Counted from the stretch's first letter, positions 27,027 through 35,311 are shown. The stretch: 64,000 nucleotides of DNA from Nephrocerus scutellatus (GCA_947095585.1 OX352761.1:60442832-60506831); one strand, 5' to 3'. Translations and numbers: made by a program. Notes: generated from the letters alone by a model not told the origin.

Positions 27027-28829
27027 TTATGGATTTTCTGCTACAATTTCTCCTGCTTCTTTGTTCACCGAGACTTTTATTTTAAAGTATTTCTTTATTA
27101 CATGTATTAATATGCAAATTAGACATATGGCAATGAGGGTAGAGGTCGAAATATATAAAGTTTCATGTTTTATTGTTATAAATGATGTATCTTTTCTTAC
27201 TAAATCTTTTACGTTAATACTGAATTTATCCAAATTTAACTTTTCAACATGTATTATGTGGGATGAGATTTGGGATAGGTTACTGGGGATATCGATTTTT
27301 TCAATTACGGGTATGGCCTGGAAATGGTAGAGAATAGGGACCTTGTTGTAAATGTCATTTGACGCCTGCAAGTAAATTTCGTTCGTTACTGCCTTGCAGT
27401 ATGGCTTTATTTTAAGGATTCCGCTGTCTGATAATTTTATTGTGTGTGGAGTATCGCCACATATGATTCGTACGTTTTTTGGTTCTGGCATAACATATAG
27501 CCATGAGTTTTTGTTCTTCAACGTGAACCATAACTCGTGTTTGAGTTGGAATACTCGATATTCACAAATCTGTGGATTTGGGTTTCCTGATATTAGCTGT
27601 ATTATGCAATTATTCATGTCATAATTATGTATAACGAAATTTTGTTGGCACACGAAATGTTCTGGTTCGCTTGTGATACATTTTTCCAAATCATTAATGC
27701 TCAAAAATATGTATCTCCTGTAGTTCTCGTTAACGGCAACGAGTTCGCTACCAGTTGAGACGTATCGATATGTGTGCTCTAGATATTTTGTGGGGAGAGG
27801 GGTAATTCTAAATAGATTAAATTCTTCGTTAACCATCGGTATGCTGACCTGAATCATAAAATTTCCATTTACATAAATGGGTGTCGTTGTTGCTAGTGAA
27901 TTGATTATAGGTAGATTTAACCTGGAAATTTTCTGTGGAAACCTTACGTTGTGCGGGAGTTCGGCCTGTATCTGGTTTAACGTAGCAATAAAAATGTCTG
28001 AATTTAAAAATCTGCTGTCTAATCTTCCTAATTTTGCCTCTTGCAAAATGTCAAGTAATTCTGCTTGTTTTGCCAAAATTTGGGAAGCGCATATGGATAT
28101 AAGGTATGACATTTCGTCAAAACTGTGAAGTGTTTTTTCAAAGTTCGTGAGATTTACCAGCTTAGCTGAATTTTCTTTAATTTCTTTGGTTATTAAATTA
28201 AAGTTATTATTTACGTTACGTGTCGTGTCATTAAGTGCATCAAAAACGTTTGATATTATAGTCAATTGTTCTTTTGTCATGTGGTAGAGGCTATTTTGGT
28301 TTTCCGAGAGGGTTTGTAATGCGTTTTCTATCTTTACAGCGTCTTGAGAGTCCATTGTTCCGAAAAGGAATTTCTGGATATAACCTATACCGTTAAATAA
28401 ACCTCCGTTTGTAATTGTCGTACTTCTTTTAGTAAGTCTTGTCCCCAATAGGATACCATCCAGCATCCTATTATTTTGCTGTACCTCGTTAAGAGAGTGT
28501 TTCAGCATTTGTAGGGTCATTTTACAGCGGCCTATAGGATACTCTTTTGTCGTATTCTCGCATAGATCCGAGAGCGTGTTAATGTTTTTCTTTAAGGTTT
28601 TGGCATTGGTATTTGTTATTGAATTATTAAAATAGAATAGGAATGTCCATTTTGTGAAGGATTTTTCGAGTACGCCTATGGGTTCCAAATAAACACCTGT
28701 AGTGTTTAGTGGTAGTTGTTGATGTAGCTGCGCTGCAGCCGCACTTAGTGCGCAAACAAGGATTAAGTAACTGAAATTGAAAACACAGAAAATTCGTGTT
28801 TTAATATTTTGGTATTTTGTGTGTGTCAT
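27027..28829 (-). CDS. env: Envelope glycoprotein, errantivirus F-type
   Basis: The 600-residue frame starts at a true ATG (28829) and ends at TAA. It encodes the membrane fusion glycoprotein that distinguishes errantiviruses from plain gypsy elements. Visible features are a hydrophobic signal segment at about residues 13-33, several N-X-S/T glycosylation sites, and a furin-type cleavage motif RLTKR at 131-135. A glycine-rich hydrophobic fusion-peptide-like stretch follows at about 142-158. A single membrane anchor lies at about 560-578, with a 22-residue basic cytoplasmic tail. The family is related to baculovirus F proteins. The frame begins 9 nt after the pol stop and in the same frame; translation is probably from a spliced subgenomic RNA, as in known errantiviruses. 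No disruption is present. Confidence 0.93.
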   Translation of the reverse strand: MTHTKYQNIKTRIFCVFNFSYLILVCALSAAAAQLHQQLPLNTTGVYLEPIGVLEKSFTKWTFLFYFNNSITNTNAKTLKKNINTLSDLCENTTKEYPIGRCKMTLQMLKHSLNEVQQNNRMLDGILLGTRLTKRSTTITNGGLFNGIGYIQKFLFGTMDSQDAVKIENALQTLSENQNSLYHMTKEQLTIISNVFDALNDTTRNVNNNFNLITKEIKENSAKLVNLTNFEKTLHSFDEMSYLISICASQILAKQAELLDILQEAKLGRLDSRFLNSDIFIATLNQIQAELPHNVRFPQKISRLNLPIINSLATTTPIYVNGNFMIQVSIPMVNEEFNLFRITPLPTKYLEHTYRYVSTGSELVAVNENYRRYIFLSINDLEKCITSEPEHFVCQQNFVIHNYDMNNCIIQLISGNPNPQICEYRVFQLKHELWFTLKNKNSWLYVMPEPKNVRIICGDTPHTIKLSDSGILKIKPYCKAVTNEIYLQASNDIYNKVPILYHFQAIPVIEKIDIPSNLSQISSHIIHVEKLNLDKFSINVKDLVRKDTSFITIKHETLYISTSTLIAICLICILIHVIKKYFKIKVSVNKEAGEIVAENP

Positions 28830-28838
28830 GTTAAGTGT

Positions 28839-31800
28839 TTATGTATTTGTGTGCGCTTGTGTGTATGGTTTAATTAAATTATTGTGTATGACTTTTTCCT
28901 TCCTACCAATTTTAATTCTAGAATTCTCTGGGGATAGAATTTCTACGATTTCGTAGGGTCCTTCGAAGATGGGGGTAAGTTTTTTGTTAACCCTATTTTT
29001 TATTTCTAGTAGAACTTTGTCTCCTACGTTAAAGTTAGTTTCTTTGCAGTTTTGATCGTAATAGGTTTTTGACTTTTCTTTCGCTTTTATTTGGTTATTA
29101 CGAATTATTTCATAGCCGGTTTGCATTTTTTCTTTTATCTCAGCGACATAATCATCGTAGTTGTATGTAGGCTGTACGCTTCTGTTAAGAGTTGAGGGAA
29201 TTGGAGCTTCGAATCCGTATAGGGCTTCAAATGGGCTGTAATTTGTGCTTGAATGTGAGGTGGTATTATAGCAAAATATCGCATAATCCATATACTGATC
29301 CCAATTTGCTTGATCTTTACTTGCATAATTTCTTAGATAGTCGCCTAAAGTTCTATGCGATCTTTCGAGTGAGCCATTTGACTGAGGATGGTATGGGCTT
29401 GTTTGTATTTTATGAATCTTTAGTGTTTTGCAAATATTTTTGAATAATTCACTTGTGAAATTCGTTCCTTGATCCGTAAGTATTGTTTGTGGTATTCCAA
29501 AGGTGCAAACTATTTTCTTTATCAGTGCTTCAGCCACCGTTCTGGCTTCTTGGTTGGGTATAGCTATTGCTTGGACGAATTTCGTTAAATCATCCTGAAA
29601 TGTAAGTATATATTTGTTATTGTTTTCAGTAATTGGCAGTGGTCCCACTATATCAAGAGCTATTCTTTCGAATGGAACTTTCGCTGTTGTAGTGATGACC
29701 ATAGGGATTTTGTTGCGTGTATATACTTTATTCTTCTGGCATAGTTCACAAGACATGATGTATTTCTTTATGTCTACATACATATTTTTCCATTTGTACG
29801 CCTTTCTGATACGCTTTAGTGTGCGTTTAACTCCTTGATGACCTCCTAAGGGTGTGTCGTGAAATTCAAACAGTATTTGCTTTATTTTCACTGGGTCTGT
29901 GATTTCTGTAACATGATTGTCCTGCTCAGGTTCGCCTGGCGTCATCTTGCTACAACTACGGGTTACCACATTAATTTCTGGTACATTTAAACGCGACAAA
30001 GCATCCGCATTCGTATTTAGATGTCCCGCTTTATGCGAGACCGTGAAGTCATACTCCTCTAGTTTTATGCGCCAGCGCATTATTCTCGAAGAAGGATCCT
30101 TCAGGTTGAACATCCATACCAGTGGCTTATGGTCGGTAATGACTTCAAAGTGGCGTCCGAAAACGTATGGTCTAAAGTGTGTGACTGCCCAGACTACTGC
30201 AAGAGCTTCCTTCTCGATAGTAGAATAGTTTTTTTCGGCCTTGTTTAGTATTCTACTGGCAAACGCTATTGGTAGATCATTATCGTTTGAATCTCGCTGG
30301 GATAATACCGCGCCTATAGCTTCGTTGCTAGCGTCGGAAGTGATATAAAAAGTTTTTGCAAAATTTGGGTAAATGAGTATAGGTGGTTGAACTATAGACT
30401 TCTTTAGTTTTCTAAAGGATTCGTCACAAAAAGCGTCCCACTTAAAAGGTACGTCTTTACGAAGAAGTTTATTCAGCGGATTTGCAATTTGTGAATAATT
30501 TTTAATAAATTTTCGGTAATACCCGGACAGACCTAGAAATGATTTTATTTGTTTTTGGGTTTTAGGAATTTCGATATTATTAATCGCTGCAATCTTATCG
30601 GGATCTGGTTTAACACCGTCTGCTGTAATGACGTGTCCTAAATACATAACTTCTGTTTGAAGGAATTTGCATTTAGATAATTTGATTTTTAGATTGAATT
30701 TGTCTAGAGCTTTAAAAACTTCAATAAGCTTCTTGTTGTGATCTTGCAAATTTTTCCCGTAAATCACAATGTCGTCAAGATATACTAAACACATAAAACC
30801 TTGCAATCCAGAGAGAACAACGTTCATAAGTCTCTGGAATGTTGGCGGAGCATTTCGTAAACCAAACGGCATTCTGTTGAACTCGAAATGACCGTTGGTA
30901 GTACTAAACGCTGTTTTTTCTTTATCCTCTTCAGTAATTTCGATTTGGTGGAAACCATCCACCAGATCTAGCGTAGTAAAGTACTTGGAGTCTCCAAGTT
31001 GCCCAAGAATGTCTTCGATATTGGGGATTGGGTATGCGTCTGGAATTGTAGCCTCATTTAATTTTCGGTAGTCTATTACGACTCTCCATTTTTGATCTCC
31101 TTTTTTGGGGACTACCAGAAGTGGCGCATTCCACGGACTAGTACTGGGTCTAATTACGTCATCTTGAAGCATTTTATTAACTTGTTTTCTTATCTCCTGT
31201 TTGTGGATTTCTGCTAGGCGATATGGGCGTATGTTTGCAGGAACAGTGTTTTCTGTCTTAATGGAATGCTTTATTCCTGATGTGGTACTTAATTTGTCGC
31301 CTTCAATAAAGAATAAGTGATTAAAATTTCTGCAGATTTCCTCTATGGATTGCTTTTCTTCTAGATTTAAGTGAATAAGATTTAATTCTGTTTTAAGTTT
31401 TTCTAATCTTTCTTCGACTACTTGGTCGGTTGATATCGAGTTTAGGTTATACACTGTGTAATGGTCCATGTTTTCAGATTTAAGGCTTAAGTTTTTTATA
31501 CTAACATCTTCGTTGTTGGTATTTAAAATGGATATGAATACGTAACCGTCTTTGGGTGCTGTTATCGTTGATGCCGAATACACGCGTGGAGCTATTTCCT
31601 GAGAAAAATATATTTGTTCCATTTTCTCTTTTACTGGTCCATATTTTACCCACTTTTCAGTTCTAGCTGGAATTGTTAAGGTCTTCCATTCGTTGCTGAA
31701 GTCTACTGTAAATTGTCTGTTTTTGTAGTGGTATACAAATATATTGTCATTGTAATCCACTATCGCATTAAATTTTCTAAAAAAATCTTCACCTATGATT

Positions 31801-32732
31801 CCATCTTGCGTAATAGGGAAGTTTTGTGGTACTATGTGAAAAGGATGTTTGAGATGTTGACCTGGTGTAATTTCGATGTTTAGTAGTATTGTACCTAGCG
31901 TTGACGTAGACGTTTTGCCTATACCTGTCAGTTCAATAACATTTTTTAAGTTTACCTCGGCATTTAGTTTTAATGTTCCGAGTTTTATTAAACTAAGGCT
32001 TGCCCCCGTATCGAGCAGCATAATATTAGATTTAGCCTTTGATTCCTGAGACTTTATTTTTATCTCGCTTTTAAAAGTAGATGCTCTGTTTATAGATGAG
32101 ATATTGGCTATTTGTTTAGCTGAACTTGATTCAGTATCTAGACTTCTGGTTAGAAATTGATGTAGCCTTCGGATTTGGCTTTGGCTTCGATTTTGATGGT
32201 GGTGTTCATTTAGCAGAATATTTTGTTTTATTGTTTGCTTTCGGACTTTTTCCGGATTTGAGTCTCTGTTAGGCATTCTATGGCCAGGAACTTTCTCAGA
32301 CTTTGCATGTGGAATAGTTCGATTTAAACTATCGGATTTATATTTTTGAGACAGCTCGATTTGAATTTGATTTTGAGAATTCGTTTTTCGATTTTGATTT
32401 TGATTTTGATTTTGATTTTGATTTTGATTTTGATTTTGATTTTGATTTTGATTTTGATTTTGATTTTGATTTTGATTTTGATTTTGATTTTGATTTTGAT
32501 TTTGATTTTGATTTTGATTTTGATTTTGATTTTGATTTTGATTTTGATTTTGATTTTGATTTTGATTTTGATTTTGATTTTGATTTTGATTTTGATTTTG
32601 ATTTTGATTTTGATTTTGATTTTGATTTTGATTTTGATTTTGATTTTGATTTTGATTTTGATTTACGCACAAGGTTTGATGTCTTTTACCTGACTCCGAG
32701 TGCTTGTCGGGCCAGGTCGCTGAGAGTTTCCC
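28839..32732 (-). CDS. pol: Pol polyprotein: protease, reverse transcriptase, RNase H, integrase (made by -1 frameshift from gag)
   Basis: Pol has no ATG of its own at the start; its frame opens near 32747 in the end of gag and is entered at the heptamer at 32726-32732. Counting from codon 32672 (1,277 codons to the stop), residues 4-94 are an Asn-Gln repeat. The aspartic protease follows with DTGA at 221-224. The reverse transcriptase has D569 and YLDD at 631-634. RNase H has D780, E820/E822, D847 and D890. The integrase zinc site is H938, H945, C975 and C978, with catalytic D1007, D1067 and E1103 (35 residues between the last two). A GPY motif lies at 1238-1240. All catalytic residues are present and the frame is unbroken, so the enzyme set should be functional. 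The stop is TAA at 28839-28841. Confidence 0.95.
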   Translation of the reverse strand, partial: GKLSATWPDKHSESGKRHQTLCVNQNQNQNQNQNQNQNQNQNQNQNQNQNQNQNQNQNQNQNQNQNQNQNQNQNQNQNQNQNQNQNQNQNQNQNQNQNQNQNQNQNQNQNQNQNRKTNSQNQIQIELSQKYKSDSLNRTIPHAKSEKVPGHRMPNRDSNPEKVRKQTIKQNILLNEHHHQNRSQSQIRRLHQFLTRSLDTESSSAKQIANISSINRASTFKSEIKIKSQESKAKSNIMLLDTGASLSLIKLGTLKLNAEVNLKNVIELTGIGKTSTSTLGTILLNIEITPGQHLKHPFHIVPQNFPITQDGIIGEDFFRKFNAIVDYNDNIFVYHYKNRQFTVDFSNEWKTLTIPARTEKWVKYGPVKEKMEQIYFSQEIAPRVYSASTITAPKDGYVFISILNTNNEDVSIKNLSLKSENMDHYTVYNLNSISTDQVVEERLEKLKTELNLIHLNLEEKQSIEEICRNFNHLFFIEGDKLSTTSGIKHSIKTENTVPANIRPYRLAEIHKQEIRKQVNKMLQDDVIRPSTSPWNAPLLVVPKKGDQKWRVVIDYRKLNEATIPDAYPIPNIEDILGQLGDSKYFTTLDLVDGFHQIEITEEDKEKTAFSTTNGHFEFNRMPFGLRNAPPTFQRLMNVVLSGLQGFMCLVYLDDIVIYGKNLQDHNKKLIEVFKALDKFNLKIKLSKCKFLQTEVMYLGHVITADGVKPDPDKIAAINNIEIPKTQKQIKSFLGLSGYYRKFIKNYSQIANPLNKLLRKDVPFKWDAFCDESFRKLKKSIVQPPILIYPNFAKTFYITSDASNEAIGAVLSQRDSNDNDLPIAFASRILNKAEKNYSTIEKEALAVVWAVTHFRPYVFGRHFEVITDHKPLVWMFNLKDPSSRIMRWRIKLEEYDFTVSHKAGHLNTNADALSRLNVPEINVVTRSCSKMTPGEPEQDNHVTEITDPVKIKQILFEFHDTPLGGHQGVKRTLKRIRKAYKWKNMYVDIKKYIMSCELCQKNKVYTRNKIPMVITTTAKVPFERIALDIVGPLPITENNNKYILTFQDDLTKFVQAIAIPNQEARTVAEALIKKIVCTFGIPQTILTDQGTNFTSELFKNICKTLKIHKIQTSPYHPQSNGSLERSHRTLGDYLRNYASKDQANWDQYMDYAIFCYNTTSHSSTNYSPFEALYGFEAPIPSTLNRSVQPTYNYDDYVAEIKEKMQTGYEIIRNNQIKAKEKSKTYYDQNCKETNFNVGDKVLLEIKNRVNKKLTPIFEGPYEIVEILSPENSRIKIGRKEKVIHNNLIKPYTQAHTNT
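32391..32663 (-). repeat. Hexanucleotide tract encoding 45 Asn-Gln pairs
   Basis: The plus strand is an essentially pure (GATTTT)n array of 273 bp. In the pol frame it reads AAT CAA, giving 45 Asn-Gln pairs plus one Asn. The other two sense frames are also open across it (Lys-Ser and Ile-Lys repeats). It sits between the gag/pol frameshift and the protease, a linker region that tolerates length change. Units are too uniform to be old, so it is an actively expanding microsatellite. Confidence 0.95.
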
Positions 32733-33640
32733 TGATTCGAATAATTATTTTCGTTACCGGAGTTCCTATTGTTATTAAAAACTCTTTTTCGGCATTGTTC
32801 TATAGAGTGACCTTGGTTTCTACAGTACTTACAAATTATGTCACTGCGGATTGTATCTACACCAGACCTATTTGTTAATGGTTGAGTGTAGTTTAGAGTA
32901 GGCCTATTTACAAAAGGTTGCGTGGTTTGTATATTTGGTCTGTGGTTTGTGTTATTTAAAAACCTAACGTCACCGGGGCTGAAATTATAATTTCTGATTG
33001 TGCGGCATTCACTGGTATTGTGAGTTTTCGTTTTGCAGTGTTTACAGTACATGTTATTTTGGTTTTGGTACCGATTACTTGTGGATGCAAGAAGTTTTTC
33101 TTCTTCCATCGCTATTTCGACTGCTTCGTCGAACTCTTTACATCGTGCACTTTTAACAAGAAGTTTTATTTGTGGATTTAAACCATTGCAAAAACTATTC
33201 AGCATCATTGCGCTGTTTAGCGAACGGATTGCTTTATTGGATGAATCATCCTCAGTGTTTGCGTTTGCGTTGTTTAATTCATCGCACAACGCATTGGCTC
33301 TTTCCGCGTATGAAGCAACTGTTTCCCTGTAGCCTTGCTTAAATTGAAACATTTCTGTCTGAATCACCTGAACCGATCGACATTTTCTAAAATTTTTTAC
33401 TAGTGCGTCTTTAAGTTCTGGCCATCCGTTATAATCGTTGTATTTTATTACAACATTGTAGGCTCTGCCAGTTAACTTTGACTTCACTATGTCAACTAAT
33501 TCTAATTTGTCTGCATCGTCAATCGCTTTTTTTGACTGCAGGTCAACTAGTTGAATGAATCGATCTAAGTTTTTGGCTAATCCATCAAACTCAGGAATTA
33601 GCTTGATGGCGTGTGAGGGGTTAAAACGACTTGTAGTCAT
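32663..33640 (-). CDS. gag: Gag capsid/nucleocapsid polyprotein
   Basis: From the first ATG in frame (33638-33640, in the favourable context AAAATG) the protein is 325 residues. The open frame extends to about 33733 but has no ATG there, and in-frame TAG and TAA lie just upstream. Residues from about 10 to 180 resemble retrotransposon capsid sequence, ending in an acidic helix. Two CCHC zinc knuckles with C-X2-C-X4-H-X4-C spacing lie at about 199-212 and 270-283, separated by an Asn/Pro/Thr-rich segment. These bind genomic RNA during packaging. The C-terminus overlaps pol by about 85 nt and contains the frameshift site. It is somewhat shorter than many errantivirus Gags. Confidence 0.9.
   Translation of the reverse strand: MTTSRFNPSHAIKLIPEFDGLAKNLDRFIQLVDLQSKKAIDDADKLELVDIVKSKLTGRAYNVVIKYNDYNGWPELKDALVKNFRKCRSVQVIQTEMFQFKQGYRETVASYAERANALCDELNNANANTEDDSSNKAIRSLNSAMMLNSFCNGLNPQIKLLVKSARCKEFDEAVEIAMEEEKLLASTSNRYQNQNNMYCKHCKTKTHNTSECRTIRNYNFSPGDVRFLNNTNHRPNIQTTQPFVNRPTLNYTQPLTNRSGVDTIRSDIICKYCRNQGHSIEQCRKRVFNNNRNSGNENNYSNQGNSQRPGPTSTRSQVKDIKPCA
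32688..32732 (-). promoter_or_regulatory. -1 ribosomal frameshift signal for gag-pol
   Basis: In the gag frame the RNA reads CAG GGA AAC, which contains the canonical X XXY YYZ heptamer GGGAAAC (32726-32732). After an 8-nt spacer a stem-loop forms: ACCTG (plus 32713-32717) pairs with CAGGT (plus 32688-32692), and inside it CCGA pairs with TCGG. Shifting -1 at the heptamer enters exactly the pol frame, which then stays open to the pol stop, while the gag frame stops at 32663-32665. Heptamer, spacer length, hairpin and shift direction all agree with known eukaryotic -1 signals. Confidence 0.88.
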
Positions 33641-34189
33641 TTTTAATTTCTTATCTAAAGATACTTGGGGAGCTTTAACTACTATCGGATTGTCAATTAA
33701 CTTTGAGTCTTCTCTCGGAACTTCGGAAATCAATTACTACCATAAAATAAAAAAAAATTCGGAGAAAAGGGGTTGGATTTGATGGGTTTAGAATAAGGGA
33801 AAGTCTCTTTTGTTATGTTTGCCTCATTCGTGAATACTTATGTTTTACTAAAAAATTTCTATATGTATATTTATTTGAATTTTTGTAAAGATTTTGTTAT
33901 CGTTTCGGTTAATTGTGTTCAAACTTTTTTTTTTTACATGAAATATATGTTTTGGACATGGATAGAAAAATATTTATAAGTGAACTTTTTTATTTAGCAC
34001 ATAAGATATGTGTTAGGAAATGGTTAACTACTATAGAAATAAACTCTTAATTTTTTTTTCTTTGACTTCCTTCAGTTCATCTTTTATAAGATTTTATTTG
34101 TCTTTTTATATATTTTAAATTAGATAAAGATTGAAATATTTTTTAAATAAAAATTCATAAAGTTTAAGAAAAAAAAGAAAATAGAATTC
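33641..34189 (-). other. AT-rich leader between the small leader frame and gag
   Basis: About 550 bp of strongly AT-rich sequence with many T runs. In the sense direction a pyrimidine-rich stretch ending ATGGTAG (around 33738-33770) resembles a splice acceptor just upstream of gag. An out-of-frame ATG at 33741-33743 starts a 16-codon frame that overlaps the gag start region. No longer coding frame is seen. Confidence 0.55.
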
Positions 34190-34459
34190 TTACAAATTCA
34201 TGTTTTTGTTGGGTGTTGCCCTCTGTGATGTGCTGGATGCTGGTAATGATGTTGATGACAATTGATGATATTGATTGATGAATTTCCGGGCCATTGTTGT
34301 TGCTATTACTGTAGCTACTGCATCGGTGTTCAGTCTCGCTTGCTTTAGCTTGTCGGATGTGGTTATGGTTGGTAGATCGCAAATCATGGTTGAATTTAGC
34401 GTAGTATTGTCTTCGTAATTCTGATTTCCGTAGTTATGGAAAAACATGGTATTTGCCAT
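34190..34459 (-). CDS. Small leader ORF upstream of gag, 89 aa, unknown function
   Basis: The frame starts at a true ATG (34457-34459) about 270 nt downstream of the primer binding site and ends at TAA, more than 500 nt before gag. The predicted protein is polar, rich in Asn, Thr, Ser and Ala, with a mixed N-terminal part and a basic Asn/Lys end. I see no signal peptide, membrane segment or known motif. The stop codon lies inside TTGTAAGAATT, which resembles a splice donor (GTAAGA), so it may be a 5' exon of a spliced RNA, a regulatory upstream ORF, or a chance opening. The family assignment is unknown. Confidence 0.4.
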   Translation of the reverse strand: MANTMFFHNYGNQNYEDNTTLNSTMICDLPTITTSDKLKQARLNTDAVATVIATTMARKFINQYHQLSSTSLPASSTSQRATPNKNMNL

Positions 34460-34727
34460 GTGCTTTCTTTGTATTCAAAAAAAATTCGGCACAAATTATT
34501 CATCGTGAAAAGTTATAAATAATCTCGAACGTTGAGAAATTATGGAAAGCTCATTGCATATTTAAAAACAGCTTTAATTACGCATATATAAAAACCACGG
34601 ATTATAAAATTTTACTACGACACAATCACACATTTAATTTTGTTGTCTCACTAATCACAATTCGCGTTTAAAAACATTAAAAAAAAGAAAAAAAAAATCG
34701 GGATACTAGGCAGATGCTTTACCTAGT
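34460..34727 (-). other. 5' untranslated leader next to the primer binding site
   Basis: About 270 bp of AT-rich sequence with poly(A/T) stretches and no convincing gene. This is where a packaging signal would be expected, but no sequence motif identifies one apart from the hairpin at 34704-34728. Confidence 0.5.
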
Positions 34728-34728
34728 A
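34704..34728 (-). other. Hairpin beside the primer binding site
   Basis: A perfect 7-bp inverted repeat (TACTAGG at 34704-34710 and CCTAGTA at 34722-34728) with an 11-nt loop lies immediately 3' of the primer binding site in sense order. Retroviral leaders often place structured elements beside the PBS that influence priming; that role here is inference. Confidence 0.55.
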
Positions 34729-34746
34729 ATCCCACCGCTGCCACCA
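34728..34746 (-). other. Primer binding site, tRNA-Leu type
   Basis: In the sense direction it reads TGGTGGCAGCGGTGGGATT, two bases after the 5' LTR. Its complement AATCCCACCGCTGCCACCA is the 3' end of a tRNA including the CCA tail. The acceptor sequence agrees with metazoan tRNA-Leu as I remember it; the match to a tRNA 3' end is seen, the amino acid identity is from memory. Confidence 0.85.
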
Positions 34747-34748
34747 AA

Positions 34749-35311
34749 TGTTGGGTCGTGGTAATATATCGAAAAATAAAACACAGATGGATTAGTTTAT
34801 ATAAAGTGTTTAATGATCTGACCGCTAGGCAACTTGCCTAATCGGATGTTTGAAATTGACTGCCTCATCCATCGTTCCATTTCTTCCTCCATGCCTTTGA
34901 CTTGATTTTTTAGTGCAGGTCAAACTGAACCGTTCTGTTGACCTGCATGTTTACGCATCACCATTCTCGCAGTCGTTGTACGAACAAGCGAATGCGAGAA
35001 TGCAATTGACAATAGAAAATGTAGACGCCGCGGTGGGTCGTCGGTATCCGATTTAGGATTTGGGAAAAAAAGGATAGATTGAAGACGCCGCGGTGGGTCG
35101 TCGGATTTAGAATAATAGGAATTGTAGACGCCGCGGTGGGTCGTCGGATTTAGGATAATGGATTTGGGTTATTGGAAAAATGGGTAATGTTACATTATGG
35201 ATAATGTAACATTAGAAAAAATAGGAAATGTGCATAGCACATGTTTGGGAAAGGAAGGATATTATGAAATGTGCGTAGCACATGTCTAAGGAGTTGTGTG
35301 TGGTCACAACA
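34749..35311 (-). repeat. 5' LTR (563 bp), promoter-bearing
   Basis: This copy lies upstream of the genes in transcription order and should drive the genomic RNA. It matches the 3' LTR base for base as far as I can read. In the sense direction it ends CCACGACCCAACA. Two bases (AA) then separate it from the primer binding site. Confidence 0.95.

Larger units (their letters stand above)
26072..35311 (-). mobile_element. Complete errantivirus-like (Ty3/gypsy, env-bearing) LTR retroelement
   Basis: The 9,240-bp element reads on the minus strand: 5' LTR (34749-35311), primer binding site, leader, gag, pol, env, purine tract, 3' LTR (26072-26634). The LTRs begin TG and end CA, and the element is flanked by the 4-bp duplication AAAT. 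The pol order protease, reverse transcriptase, RNase H, integrase, followed by an F-type envelope frame, is the Ty3/gypsy errantivirus (insect endogenous retrovirus) plan. No stop codon or frameshift breaks any of the three genes other than the programmed gag/pol shift. The two LTRs appear identical over 563 bp, so insertion is recent. The exact named family is not recognised. Confidence 0.97.

Noticed and set aside
26932..27330. Plus-strand open frames opposite env, pol and gag (for example 26932-27330, 27394-27624, 29192-29443, 33033-33332)
   Set aside because: They are antisense shadows of long, recognisable minus-strand genes and lie in low-complexity or AT-rich sequence.
32338..32670. 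Lys-Ser repeat frame (minus) and Ile-Leu repeat frame (plus) over the hexanucleotide tract
   Set aside because: These are the other reading frames of the same microsatellite. Only the Asn-Gln frame continues into conserved Pol.
32666..32687. An alternative slippery site at GTAAAAGAC or ATCAAACC near the gag stop
   Set aside because: Neither fits X XXY YYZ in the gag frame, whereas GGGAAAC at 32726-32732 fits fully and has a hairpin at the correct distance.
33640..33733. Extending gag upstream to a TTG at 33733
   Set aside because: Eukaryotic initiation at TTG is unlikely, a good ATG lies at 33640, and the upstream codons lack any ATG before in-frame stops.
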